Shown one piece after another: positions 1 through 6,438 of a stretch of DNA of 8,520 nt. Made by a program: the position numbers and the translations under genes. The stretch is from positions 1 through 8,520 of the forward strand of contig JAKOZM010000337.1 of the NCBI GenBank assembly GCA_029779995.1, read 5' to 3'. This DNA is from Actinomycetes bacterium (GTDB lineage Bacteria > Actinomycetota > Actinomycetes > S36-B12 > UBA10799). Numbering within the stretch: position 1 is the stretch's first letter; every line of letters starts with the position of its first letter. The notes under the pieces were generated by a model. It did not search any database. It saw nothing but the letters and a program-made list of their open reading frames with translations, and had not been told where the DNA came from.

Positions 1-148
1 ACGGAGATCCCGTCCGGAACCGCCAGATGACCGCCTCCAGCACCAGTCGATGATCAGTCCACGGCCTGCCCGCACGCAGCGAACGACCCGGGAACATCGG
101 CTCCAACACAGCCCACATCTCATCGGTCAACACATCACGCTCAGACAC
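1..148 (-). CDS. IS5-family transposase, N-terminal part
   Basis: The first 49 codons of a transposase that moves the surrounding insertion sequence; the rest lies beyond position 1. The translation contains LTDEMWAVLEPMFPG, then GRPWTDHRLVLEAVIWRFRTG. This is the hallmark of the N-terminal helix-turn-helix domain (DUF4096) of IS5-type DDE transposases, which normally continues with a W-R-D-L-P motif and then the DDE catalytic core. The GTG at 148 was chosen because the conserved region begins a few residues later. Another in-frame GTG at 166, six codons upstream, is also possible. The frame is open throughout, so the element may still be active, but the catalytic residues are not visible here. 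Confidence 0.82.
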   Translation of the reverse strand, partial: MSERDVLTDEMWAVLEPMFPGRSLRAGRPWTDHRLVLEAVIWRFRTGSP

Positions 149-195
149 GAAACCAGACTGCCCCACCAACCGCACAGAGATTGTCAGACACGCCC
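1..195 (-). mobile_element. End of an IS5-like insertion sequence (partial, runs off the window)
   Basis: The 5' (transposase-start) end of an insertion sequence. Reading on the minus strand, the permease reading frame runs normally to about position 199. It then enters a CTAGGGCGTGTCTGACAA junction, followed by a short leader and the start of an IS5-type transposase. The terminal inverted repeat therefore probably begins at about 195 with GGGCGTGTCTGAC; the exact edge is uncertain by a few bases. A target duplication of CTA or similar, typical of short IS5-family duplications, could lie at 196-198. The other IS end is outside the window, so neither the duplication nor the partner inverted repeat can be verified. 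Base composition and coding style do not differ obviously from the host. Confidence 0.8.
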
Positions 196-966
196 TAGGC
201 CAGCGACCGCCAGCGTGGTGTAGATGATCGAGTTCAACGTCGACTTCTGCTGCTCTACCCCTGGGATCGCCAGCCCTGTGGCATCGGCGCTCAGCACCGT
301 CAGATCCGGTGTCTCGCTGGCGATCTGCTCCGCGGTCACTCCGGTTTCGGTCTCGATGGCCACGGCGTTGACGTCGTCAGTGACCCCGGTGAACTCAGGT
401 CGCACCTCGTTGCGCATCGTGCGCCAGGTATCGATCGTCGTCCACACCGTCGGCTGCAGTTGGTAGGCCGAGTCGCGGGTGATCCCGACGACCTCGACAG
501 ACGTGGTACCCACGGTCAGTGTCTCCCCGATGTCCACCCCCAGGGACTGGTCCACGGCGGCGACCCCGTTCTCACCCGGATTGGGTAGGCGCCCGTCGGC
601 CAGCGTGGTGGGCACGCCGGCGCCGGTCGGGTCGATACCGAAGACGGCCAAGTCGTATTCGTCGGCGGTCCCCTTGCCGCTGGTCAGCAGAACACCCACG
701 CCAGAGGCCTTGGCCACACCCGGGGCTTCCTCGACCTCTTTGACCTCGGCAGGCGTCATGCTCGAGCGCACCAGGGATCCCTTGGCGTCCGGGCTGAAGG
801 CATAAGCCGTCGCGTTGGTGCTTCGCACTGCCCCGGTCGCTCCGAAGAACAGTCCATCGGACAGTGCGCCCAGAGTCAGCACCAGGAACACGATCAGCGA
901 CAGAGCGCCGATGATCGAGGCGAACCGGCCTTTGCCGCGCCGGATCTCATTGAGCGAAAGCATCAT
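184..966 (-). pseudogene. ABC transporter permease (FtsX/MacB type), 3' end cut off by the IS
   Basis: A permease subunit of an ABC exporter, truncated. The 260-residue product has an N-terminal membrane segment (about residues 16-37) and a MacB-like periplasmic-core-type extracellular domain (about 45-230). It then breaks off inside the second membrane helix, after IPGVEQQKSTLNSIIYTTLA. The intact paralogue next door has the same layout, with an IPGV motif at the same place, then three C-terminal helices and a DPFTAAGAR tail. About 100-110 residues, essentially the whole FtsX domain, are therefore missing. The last four or five residues (LGRV) and the stop come from the IS terminal repeat. 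The start ATG at 966 overlaps the stop of the upstream permease (ATGA), with an AGGTG ribosome site shortly before it. The truncated product is very unlikely to work in a transporter. Confidence 0.88.
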
Positions 967-2051
967 CGGGCACCTGCCGCAGTGAAGGGGTCGATCTTGG
1001 TGATCCGCCGGATGCTGAGCAGCCCGGCAAGCAGCGAGAACACGAGCACGGCGGCCACCACGCCCAGCACCAGCGCCGGCGACAGGGACACCGGGATCCC
1101 CGAGTTGAGTCCCCGGACCGCCAGCAGGGTCAGGGCCACAGCGATCGCTGAGGCCAGCAGCACGACGACCGCGATCTGCTGGGCAACGACCCCGGCGAGC
1201 TTGCCGGAGCTGGCACCGATCGCACGCAACAAGGTGAAGGACTTCATCTTCTGCACGGTGAGGATCAGGAAGAAGAACCCGATCACCACTATGCCGATGA
1301 TGAAGGTCAGGCCCACCAGGATGCCGAAGGTCTGGCTGATCGAACCGACCCCGGGAATGAGGCTGACGGCCTCGCTCTTCTCGTAGGCCTTGGTGCCGGC
1401 CACCTCGTCGGAGATCGCGGCCGCAACTGCTTGCGGGTCGTCGGTCTGCACAGCCACCGCGTTGACCGGCACGAAGGGCACATTCGGGTTGATGGTCTTG
1501 ACGATCTGCCCGAAGAGCTCATCGGTGACGTAGGCGGTCGGACTGGCGTTGAACTGGGCCCCGCGCAGAATACCCACCACCGTGGCAGTGGTGTCCGCAC
1601 CGGTCAGTTCGAGAGTGTCACCCACGGCGTACCCCCCGCCGTCCATGGCGACCTCCCCGGCGCTTTCGGGCAAGCGGCCCTCGCTCAGGCCGGTGGGCGC
1701 TCCGGGCTTGTCTGGCTGGAAGCCGAACACTTGCAGGTCCTCGGTACCGTCTTTGAGGGCGGCCGAAGTGGTCAACGTGGAGATCGGCCCCGCAGCCTGC
1801 ACACCCGACACGGCCGCGACTTGTTCGACCACAGTGGGCTCGAGCCGGGAGGCCTGCAGGTTGTCGCGCGCGACATCGGAGTACACGAGCACATTGGCAT
1901 CGAGACCGTCGAGCGCGCCGGTGATCGAACTGACCAGGGCATTTGACAGCGTCGTCAGCAGAACGACCAAGAAGACCAGCAGGGAAACCGCCCCGGTGAG
2001 CAGGCCGAAGCGCAACTTGGACCGGCGCATCTCGGTGAGCGCGAGGTTCAT
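963..2051 (-). CDS. ABC transporter permease, FtsX/MacB family
   Basis: An intact 362-residue membrane subunit of an ABC exporter; families of this type move lipids, lipoproteins, peptides or drugs. It has one N-terminal helix (about 15-36) after a positively charged MRRSK stretch, and a MacB-PCD-like extracellular domain (about 40-235). A C-terminal FtsX domain follows, with three helices at roughly 242-265, 292-312 and 324-345. LLRAIGAS lies after the second helix, and the IRRITKIDPFTAAGAR end is typical of the family. The frame is open back to 2078, but the ATG at 2051 is preferred because GGAGGTT lies directly before it and homologues start with the same short N-terminus. It is coupled to the truncated paralogue by a 4-bp overlap. 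No ATPase gene is visible; one may lie beyond the IS. The substrate cannot be told from sequence. Confidence 0.9.
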   Translation of the reverse strand: MNLALTEMRRSKLRFGLLTGAVSLLVFLVVLLTTLSNALVSSITGALDGLDANVLVYSDVARDNLQASRLEPTVVEQVAAVSGVQAAGPISTLTTSAALKDGTEDLQVFGFQPDKPGAPTGLSEGRLPESAGEVAMDGGGYAVGDTLELTGADTTATVVGILRGAQFNASPTAYVTDELFGQIVKTINPNVPFVPVNAVAVQTDDPQAVAAAISDEVAGTKAYEKSEAVSLIPGVGSISQTFGILVGLTFIIGIVVIGFFFLILTVQKMKSFTLLRAIGASSGKLAGVVAQQIAVVVLLASAIAVALTLLAVRGLNSGIPVSLSPALVLGVVAAVLVFSLLAGLLSIRRITKIDPFTAAGAR

Positions 2052-2054
2052 GGC

Positions 2055-2061
2055 AACCTCC
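2055..2061 (-). promoter_or_regulatory. Shine-Dalgarno site deciding the permease start
   Basis: GGAGGTT on the minus strand, with its GGAGG core five bases before the ATG at 2051. It is a near-perfect ribosome-binding site. It supports starting the permease at 2051 rather than at the upstream in-frame codon at 2078, which has no comparable site. Confidence 0.75.
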
Positions 2062-2111
2062 GGATGCGCAGGGCGCATATCGGACTTACCGTCGGAAATG
2101 ACATCACGATC

Positions 2112-2149
2112 TTGAGGTTACTTCACCTACTGATAGTCAGCAACCTGAG
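2112..2149. promoter_or_regulatory. Divergent promoter/operator region between the permease and MarR genes
   Basis: The 121-bp gap between divergent genes carries two kinds of signal. On the minus strand, TTGCTG (2143-2138) and TAACCT (2120-2115) are separated by exactly 17 bases. They make a plausible -35/-10 pair, leaving a leader of about 55-60 bases before the permease ATG. Overlapping it are small palindromes: AGGTT (2115-2119) matched by AACCT (2142-2146), AGGT-N6-ACCT (2115-2128), and the 11-base CTGATAGTCAG (2130-2140). MarR proteins usually bind such short inverted repeats in the divergent intergenic region. Blocking this promoter would repress the ABC genes. A plus-strand promoter for the regulator is less clear; TAAATC at 2150 is a weak -10 candidate. 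The specific operator is inferred. Confidence 0.42.
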
Positions 2150-2172
2150 TAAATCCGCGTTACCGTGAGGCC

Positions 2173-2619
2173 ATGACCACCCCAGACGCCCCGGTGGAAA
2201 CATGGGCGTTGAGTCGGCTGCTGATCACGGCCAGTCGCCTGGTTGAGCACGACATCGCCGCCGAGATGCGGCCTCTGGGTCTCACCCATGCGACCTTCGG
2301 GGTGCTGGCACTGGTGCAGTCGATGCCCCATTCTCAGAAGGAGTTGGCAGCCGCCACCCGCGTCGAGGAGCAGACGATCAGTCAGACGGTGGACAAGCTC
2401 GAGCGGATGGGCATGGTGACCCGCGAACGGGATCCGCACGACCGGCGCCGGTTCCTCATCACCGTTACGGCGCTCGGACAGCAGGCGTTCAGTCACGCCA
2501 CCCGCCGAGATCACGCAGAACAGGCCCTGGCAGGGCTGCCCGAGGCGGACGTACTGCGCGCCAGCCTGGCCACACTGATTCAACGCCTGGGTGGCCAGGG
2601 GTACGTCCCCGCCGAGTAG
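2173..2619 (+). CDS. MarR-family transcriptional regulator
   Basis: A 148-residue DNA-binding regulator, a normal length for MarR proteins, which act as dimers and release DNA on binding a small ligand or on oxidation. The winged helix-turn-helix spans about residues 35-105. LTHATFGVLALV leads into the domain. KELAAATRVEEQTISQTVDKLE is the recognition-helix region. RERDPHDRRRFLITVTALG is the characteristic wing with its D-x-R-R-x pattern. There is one cysteine-free core, so a thiol switch of the OhrR type is unlikely. The ATG at 2173 has GTGAGG only two bases upstream, an unusually tight spacing. The gene is divergent from the ABC permease pair and probably represses it, and possibly itself. 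It ends 10 bases from the convergent YaaA gene. Confidence 0.92.
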   Translation: MTTPDAPVETWALSRLLITASRLVEHDIAAEMRPLGLTHATFGVLALVQSMPHSQKELAAATRVEEQTISQTVDKLERMGMVTRERDPHDRRRFLITVTALGQQAFSHATRRDHAEQALAGLPEADVLRASLATLIQRLGGQGYVPAE

Positions 2620-2629
2620 CCCGACCCGA

Positions 2630-3376
2630 TCAGGCCGTGCGCATCACGTCCAGCCGCTGCCCGTCCAGGGTCACCTCGAAGCCCGCCGCCCGGGCCACGT
2701 CGGCAACGTCGGCCGGGCGGCGCACCTCGTCCGCGCAGGTGGCCAGGGTGCGGGCCAGGTGCCCCTTGGTCGCCTTGTTGAAGTGGCTGGCCGCTGTGCG
2801 CTGGCCGGTCGGGCCCATCTGCCAGACCTTCACGGTGACCGCGTCCGCGGGCAGTTTCACGAATGCCGCGTAGGGGCTGGAGAGCATGTCGACCACCAGT
2901 CCGGAGGACCGCGCCACCTCCCTGGATACCGCCGGTCGCCAGAAGGTGGGCAGCGCGCCCAGCGCGGGTAGCCGAGACGAGCCCGAGAGTCGATAGGCGG
3001 GAATCCGGTCATTCGGGCGCACCAGGCCGAACAACGCGGACACGATCTGAAGCCGCCGGTTCGCCCTGCGCAACTCGACTCCACTCAGGCTGGCGTGATC
3101 GAGGGCCGCGTACAGGACACCGGTGTAGACCGCACTGGCCGGGGCGGTGGGCGCCTGCGGAAGCTCGCTGTTCTGCACGATCAGGTCGAACTGCGTCGGC
3201 CCGAGGTCCAGCGCCGTCATCGCCCCCGGCACGTCCTTGCCGCATAGCGTCACCAGCGCCCTGAGCACCTGTTCGCGCTGGTCAGTCAAGGCGGAGTGAC
3301 TCAAGGTGGACAGGTCCAGGGGCTTGCCCCGCCGAGCCGCGGTCTTGCCCTCCGACGGTGGCAACAGGATCAACAT
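2630..3376 (-). CDS. yaaA: YaaA family (DUF328/UPF0246) peroxide-stress protein
   Basis: A 248-residue cytosolic protein of the YaaA family. The E. coli member limits damage from hydrogen peroxide by lowering intracellular free iron and binds DNA. The protein starts with MLILLPPSEGKT, the actinobacterial form of the family's N-terminus. It contains VYTGVLYAALD (about residues 83-93), SALFGLVRPNDRIPAYRL (about 112-129) and SHFNKATKG near residue 200, all conserved family blocks. The length fits the family. The ATG at 3376 lies inside the end of the upstream FUSC gene, with a 7-bp overlap, so the two are probably translated from one message. The biochemical activity of this branch has not been shown here; the function is transferred from the family. 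Confidence 0.9.
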   Translation of the reverse strand: MLILLPPSEGKTAARRGKPLDLSTLSHSALTDQREQVLRALVTLCGKDVPGAMTALDLGPTQFDLIVQNSELPQAPTAPASAVYTGVLYAALDHASLSGVELRRANRRLQIVSALFGLVRPNDRIPAYRLSGSSRLPALGALPTFWRPAVSREVARSSGLVVDMLSSPYAAFVKLPADAVTVKVWQMGPTGQRTAASHFNKATKGHLARTLATCADEVRRPADVADVARAAGFEVTLDGQRLDVMRTA

Positions 3377-4326
3377 GAGGTCGCCTGGTCCTGCTTGGCC
3401 AGCAACAGGGCCAACATCCCGGCGATGAGGCAGCCGGTGACCGTGTAGAGGACTCGCAGACCATCCAGGTTCAGGGTGTCAGTCACCGTTCCCGAACTCA
3501 CCAGGAACAACACCATCGGGGTCATGAAGGTCACCTGCAGGACGTAATCCTTCACGATGAGGTAGGCGAACATCAGAGCCAGGCAGATCGCCGCCAGCAG
3601 CAACTGTGACCACCTGGGCAGGGGGGACAGCAAGCCAGCGATCACGGCACCCGCGAGCGTTCCGATGACACGCTGTCGGTTGCGTTTGAGCGAGTCCACC
3701 ATGAACGGCCGCAGCACAATGGCCATGGTCATCACCAGCCAGTAGGCCTTGGGCCAGTCGAAGAACAGAGCCACGCCGGTGGCCGCACCACAGGCCAGCG
3801 CCTGCACGGTGCCGTGGCGTACCGCTACCTCCCAGGAGATCGGGGTGGGGGCGACATGCAGCTTGAGGATGGTGATCACGATCGTCACGTAAGCACCCAC
3901 AGCGATCATCACCAGCACCACCACCCATGCCGGGTTCTTCGGCGGGTCCAAGGTCAGGATCGCGGCCACGATGGGCGCCACCCCGTACACCCCAGCCGAT
4001 AGCCGACTTGCCATTCCAGCGATCAGGCAGGCGATCATGACGACCGGAACCGCCCACCAGGTGCGCGCAGCCAGAGTCGACACCCCACCGATCACTGCTA
4101 GGCCGAGGACGAACCAGACCGCCTGCCAGCGGGTGCAGTAGGGCACGACGGCCGCGGACAGGAAACCCATCACGGCTGGAATGAGCGCCTTGCCACCGAT
4201 TACGTAGGACACCGCCAACAAGGGGATGAGCAGGACCACCGTGAGCTTCACACCGACGTACAGCGCGTGCTTGGGAGGTGGAAAGGCGGCCACGACCCTC
4301 ACTCTGCCAGCGGCGGCCATGCGCAC
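3370..4326 (-). CDS. FUSC-family integral membrane protein (putative exporter)
   Basis: A membrane protein of up to 318 residues with roughly ten hydrophobic helices, spread from about residue 25 to 310. The C-terminal half carries the FUSC-like pattern: WPKAYWLVMTMAIVLRPFMV (about 191-210), then a basic loop SLKRNRQRVIGTLAGAVIAG, and a final RVLYTVTGCLIAGMLALLLA helix. FUSC/aromatic-acid-exporter relatives (fusaric acid resistance, AaeB, YccS) export aromatic acids and similar compounds. Compared with those two-module proteins this one is short and has no large soluble domain. The outermost start is a GTG at 4326. An ATG at 4320 is the likely alternative. A GTG at 4293, preceded by GAGTGAGGG, is also attractive. 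The gene overlaps the following YaaA gene by 7 bp. The substrate is unknown. Confidence 0.8.
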   Translation of the reverse strand: MRMAAAGRVRVVAAFPPPKHALYVGVKLTVVLLIPLLAVSYVIGGKALIPAVMGFLSAAVVPYCTRWQAVWFVLGLAVIGGVSTLAARTWWAVPVVMIACLIAGMASRLSAGVYGVAPIVAAILTLDPPKNPAWVVVLVMIAVGAYVTIVITILKLHVAPTPISWEVAVRHGTVQALACGAATGVALFFDWPKAYWLVMTMAIVLRPFMVDSLKRNRQRVIGTLAGAVIAGLLSPLPRWSQLLLAAICLALMFAYLIVKDYVLQVTFMTPMVLFLVSSGTVTDTLNLDGLRVLYTVTGCLIAGMLALLLAKQDQATSC

Positions 4327-4331
4327 GCGGT

Positions 4332-4364
4332 GTGGGTGGGCCGGTGCTGACCCGGCCCACCCAC
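4332..4364 (-). terminator. Perfect 13-bp stem-loop after the lipoprotein gene
   Basis: GTGGGTGGGCCGG (4332-4344) and its exact complement CCGGCCCACCCAC (4352-4364) enclose a 7-base loop. The stem starts nine bases after the lipoprotein stop codon. It has no following U-tract on the minus strand, so it is either a GC-type terminator of the sort common in actinobacteria or an mRNA-stabilising hairpin. It ends only 6-12 bases before the candidate FUSC starts at 4326/4320. It would therefore also sit in the leader of any transcript reading into that gene. Confidence 0.65.
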
Positions 4365-4372
4365 GCCCGGGT

Positions 4373-5578
4373 CTAGAGCAGGCCGCCCACCGTCTGGCTC
4401 TGCTGAACGCTCTTACCGGCCGAGTTGGTGGCCACCAATGTCACCTGGTGGTTCTTGCCATCACAGGGGACATCGGGGACGTTCGCTTTCCCGGAGGTCG
4501 GCAGTCCCGCCTGCATACCTGGGTCCTCCCCATCCACCAAGAAGGCGACGGAGGTGGTGTCACTGGTGGAGTAGGTGGCCTTCGTGACCGTGGTGTCGCC
4601 GTCGCAGCGCGGTGAGGTGAGCTCGAAGGAGTTGATGACCGGCTTGGATCCGCCGCCACCTGGGATCGTCTGGATGGTGTGTACGACCGATGCCTGCTTA
4701 CCGTCTGAGGCCGTCACCACGAGTCCGATCTTCTGTGAGCCCTGCGAACAGGGCACGCTCACCTCGGTTGAACCTGAGGCCGGCTGCCCCTTGGCGGCTA
4801 CCCCGCCATCCAGGGTGACCTCCGCTGAGGTCGCTCCCGTACTTGCCCACGTCACCTTGACCGCAACGTCGCTACCCGTGCAATGAACCTGGCTGGCCAC
4901 TGAGAAGTCGGTGATCACGGGGGTGGCGGCCCCCTTCACGGTCTGAGTTGCCTGCACGTTCTGATTCGCGGCATTGGACGCGACGAGCGTGATCTGGTGG
5001 CTCTTGCCATCGCAGGGGACATCGGGCACGTTCGCGGTGCCGGAGGTGTCCAGACCGGCCTGGGCACCCGGGGCCTGCCCGTCCACCTCGAAGGCCACGG
5101 TCGTCGCACCAGTCGTGGAGTATGTGGCCGTGGCCTGCAGCGTTGAACCCGAACACGCACCAGTCGTGACCGTGAAATTGTCGATCACGGGCAGGGAGAC
5201 CGGCTGGGCCTTCACGGTCTTGAGCTTGTGGACCTCGCTCGCGCTCTGCCCGTCGGCGCCGGTTGCCATGAGCATCACCTCGTGCGTCGCGTCCTTGCAC
5301 TCGAGGTCAATGGTCGCCGACCCGTTCGGCTCCAGATCCTTGGAGACCTCCGTGCCGTCAACCATGATGGCCGCTGATGCGGCATCGGTCGTCTCCCACT
5401 TCACCTCGACCGGCACTTGGCCGCTCTGGCAGTGGACATCCGACTTCATCTTCAACTGGCTGATGGTGGGGACGGTCGCCGGTTGCGTGGGCGACGGCGA
5501 GGTGTCGGCGGAATTGGACCCGGAGGAGCAGGCGGCCAGCAGGATTGCGGCAGCGCCCGTCATGAGGAGTTTGCGCAC
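4373..5578 (-). CDS. Repeat-containing secreted lipoprotein, function unknown
   Basis: A 401-residue surface lipoprotein. The N-terminus VRKLLMTGAAAILLAAC is a short lipoprotein signal peptide with the lipobox LAAC and lipidated Cys17. A low-complexity Ser/Thr/Pro linker follows to about residue 36. The rest is four domains of about 90 residues in the order A1 (37-128), B1 (129-219), A2 (220-311) and B2 (312-401). Each has a beta-sandwich, Ig-like rhythm, with P-V-I-x-x-F, then Y/W-S-T-x-x-T, then V-D-G, and two cysteines. The pairs are C50/C94, C142/C189, C233/C277 and C325/C372, probably disulfides. B1 and B2 share TSG-x-ANVPDVPCDGK. The GTG at 5578 was chosen because it gives the proper signal peptide; the frame is open to 5776, but that extension would bury the lipobox. 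No enzyme motif is visible. A role in binding or cell-surface structure is only a guess. Confidence 0.85.
   Translation of the reverse strand: MRKLLMTGAAAILLAACSSGSNSADTSPSPTQPATVPTISQLKMKSDVHCQSGQVPVEVKWETTDAASAAIMVDGTEVSKDLEPNGSATIDLECKDATHEVMLMATGADGQSASEVHKLKTVKAQPVSLPVIDNFTVTTGACSGSTLQATATYSTTGATTVAFEVDGQAPGAQAGLDTSGTANVPDVPCDGKSHQITLVASNAANQNVQATQTVKGAATPVITDFSVASQVHCTGSDVAVKVTWASTGATSAEVTLDGGVAAKGQPASGSTEVSVPCSQGSQKIGLVVTASDGKQASVVHTIQTIPGGGGSKPVINSFELTSPRCDGDTTVTKATYSTSDTTSVAFLVDGEDPGMQAGLPTSGKANVPDVPCDGKNHQVTLVATNSAGKSVQQSQTVGGLL
4376..5470 (-). repeat. Imperfect 549-bp tandem duplication inside the lipoprotein gene
   Basis: The two-domain unit covering residues 37-219 (5470-4922) is repeated as residues 220-401 (4921-4376). 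All four cysteine pairs and the P-V-I starts are displaced by exactly 183 residues, so there are no net length changes between these landmarks. At the DNA level the best-kept stretch is around 4455-4490 against 5004-5039, encoding NVPDVPCDGK. By eye, the B domains match at about 60 percent of residues; the A domains are less alike. This points to an old internal duplication that has since diverged. Confidence 0.8.
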
Positions 5579-5585
5579 GCCAGTC

Positions 5586-5591
5586 AGCCTA
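5586..5591 (-). promoter_or_regulatory. Possible -10 element of a leaderless lipoprotein transcript
   Basis: TAGGCT on the minus strand lies seven bases before the GTG start at 5578. This is the distance expected if transcription begins at or next to the start codon, as in leaderless actinobacterial mRNAs. It fits the absence of a good ribosome-binding site before this GTG. No convincing -35 box is seen at 16-18 bases, so the call is weak. Confidence 0.3.
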
Positions 5592-5831
5592 TTGCTGGGC
5601 GGGGGCACGGCGGTGTCAGGCGGGCGGGGTGTCGCAGGGGGCCTAGCCTGGACCGCAGCCGTTCGTCCGCGCTTATGCGTAGAGCAATCGGCAGTTGTTG
5701 CTCGGACACGCCGTGGGAAATCGCACCTTCTGCCCAATAGCTGCCAACCGCATTGGACCCGCTGCCCCCGGCACAACCGTTGGTCACATCCGCCCTCGAC
5801 ACGCCGAACCGATGGGCGCCAGACCGAAACC
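5592..5831. other. Intergenic region between the GDT1 and lipoprotein genes
   Basis: This stretch is the bulk of the 281-base gap between two minus-strand genes. It is GC-rich, with a run of C on the minus strand around 5600-5650. It must hold the lipoprotein promoter unless transcription continues from the GDT1 gene. Open frames crossing it on either strand show no recognisable protein pattern. I see no RNA gene. Confidence 0.5.
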
Positions 5832-5848
5832 CTGGCGGGTGACGCCAG
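5832..5848 (-). terminator. Candidate terminator after the GDT1-family gene
   Basis: CTGGCG (5832-5837) and CGCCAG (5843-5848) form a perfect 6-bp stem with a 5-base loop, beginning 11 bases past the stop codon. On the minus strand it is followed by GGTTTCGGTCT, only moderately U-rich. It could end the kinase-regulator-transporter operon, as a weak intrinsic terminator. Confidence 0.45.
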
Positions 5849-5859
5849 CTATGGACGAC

Positions 5860-6438
5860 TCAGAACGCGCGCACACCCTCCCACAGCAGCAGCGCACCGA
5901 ACAGGAAGAACAACGTCGCCGCCCCGTACTTGATGTAGTTGGTCGGCAAGGTCCGCCCCAGCCACGCGCCCAGCGCAATGGCCAGCACGTCGGCGCTCAC
6001 CATCCCCAACGTCGCGCCCACCCACGTGCCGAACCAGTCGTTGCCGGTGGCCAGGGTGAAGGTGGCCAGCATCGTCTTGTCGCCGACCTCAGCCAGAAAG
6101 AAGGCACCACCGACGGCCAGGGCGATCCCCATGTGCCCCTTCGGCTCATCCAGTTCTTCGGCGTCCTCATCGTCGTCGTCACCGCGCAGAGTCCACAAGG
6201 CGAAGCCGATGAATGCCACGCCCGCCAGCAGCGAGATCCATCCGCGCGGCAGCACGTCGCCCAGGATCCGGCCCAGGTTCACGGAAATGAACATCAGCGC
6301 CGCCGTCGCCCCCGCGATCCCGGTGACCACCGGCCAGAAGCCGTACCGCGCGGCGAATGTCATCGCTGTCAACTGGGACTTGTCGCCCAATTCAGCCACG
6401 AAGATGATCCCAAAACTGAGCAGGATCGCCTCAAGCAT
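5860..6438 (-). CDS. GDT1/TMEM165 (UPF0016) family cation transporter
   Basis: A 192-residue inner-membrane protein with two homologous halves of three helices each. Each half carries the family signature E-x-G-D-K-S/T: AELGDKSQL at residues 15-23 and AEVGDKTML at 116-124. The acidic residues E16/D19 and E117/D120 form the proposed cation site. A strongly acidic loop, GDDDDEDAEELDEP (86-99), joins the halves. Relatives export Mn2+ in bacteria (MneA/MntX type) and exchange Ca2+/Mn2+ for protons in yeast and human Golgi, so Mn2+ efflux is the best guess. The length is normal for a two-repeat member. The ATG at 6438 overlaps the end of the response-regulator gene by 8 bp, which implies translational coupling. 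No manganese riboswitch can precede it, because there is no untranslated leader. Confidence 0.9.
   Translation of the reverse strand: MLEAILLSFGIIFVAELGDKSQLTAMTFAARYGFWPVVTGIAGATAALMFISVNLGRILGDVLPRGWISLLAGVAFIGFALWTLRGDDDDEDAEELDEPKGHMGIALAVGGAFFLAEVGDKTMLATFTLATGNDWFGTWVGATLGMVSADVLAIALGAWLGRTLPTNYIKYGAATLFFLFGALLLWEGVRAF

Noticed and set aside
3479..4360. 293-codon minus-strand frame overlapping the FUSC gene
   Set aside because: It is a shifted-frame shadow: its product is Gly/Arg/His-rich with no membrane segments, whereas the alternative frame gives a coherent multi-helix protein.
4376..5470. CRISPR-like or short tandem repeats in the repeated region
   Set aside because: The repetition is a single 549-bp-period coding duplication with diverged copies; there are no short identical repeats with regular spacers.
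5579..5776. N-terminal extension of the lipoprotein to an upstream start
   Set aside because: The added 66 residues are Arg/Pro/Thr-rich and would place the signal peptide and lipobox inside the protein; the GTG at 5578 gives a textbook lipoprotein.
4974..5933. 319-codon plus-strand frame opposite the lipoprotein gene
   Set aside because: It is antisense to the repeat lipoprotein and runs across the intergenic gap into the GDT1 gene without any conserved motif.
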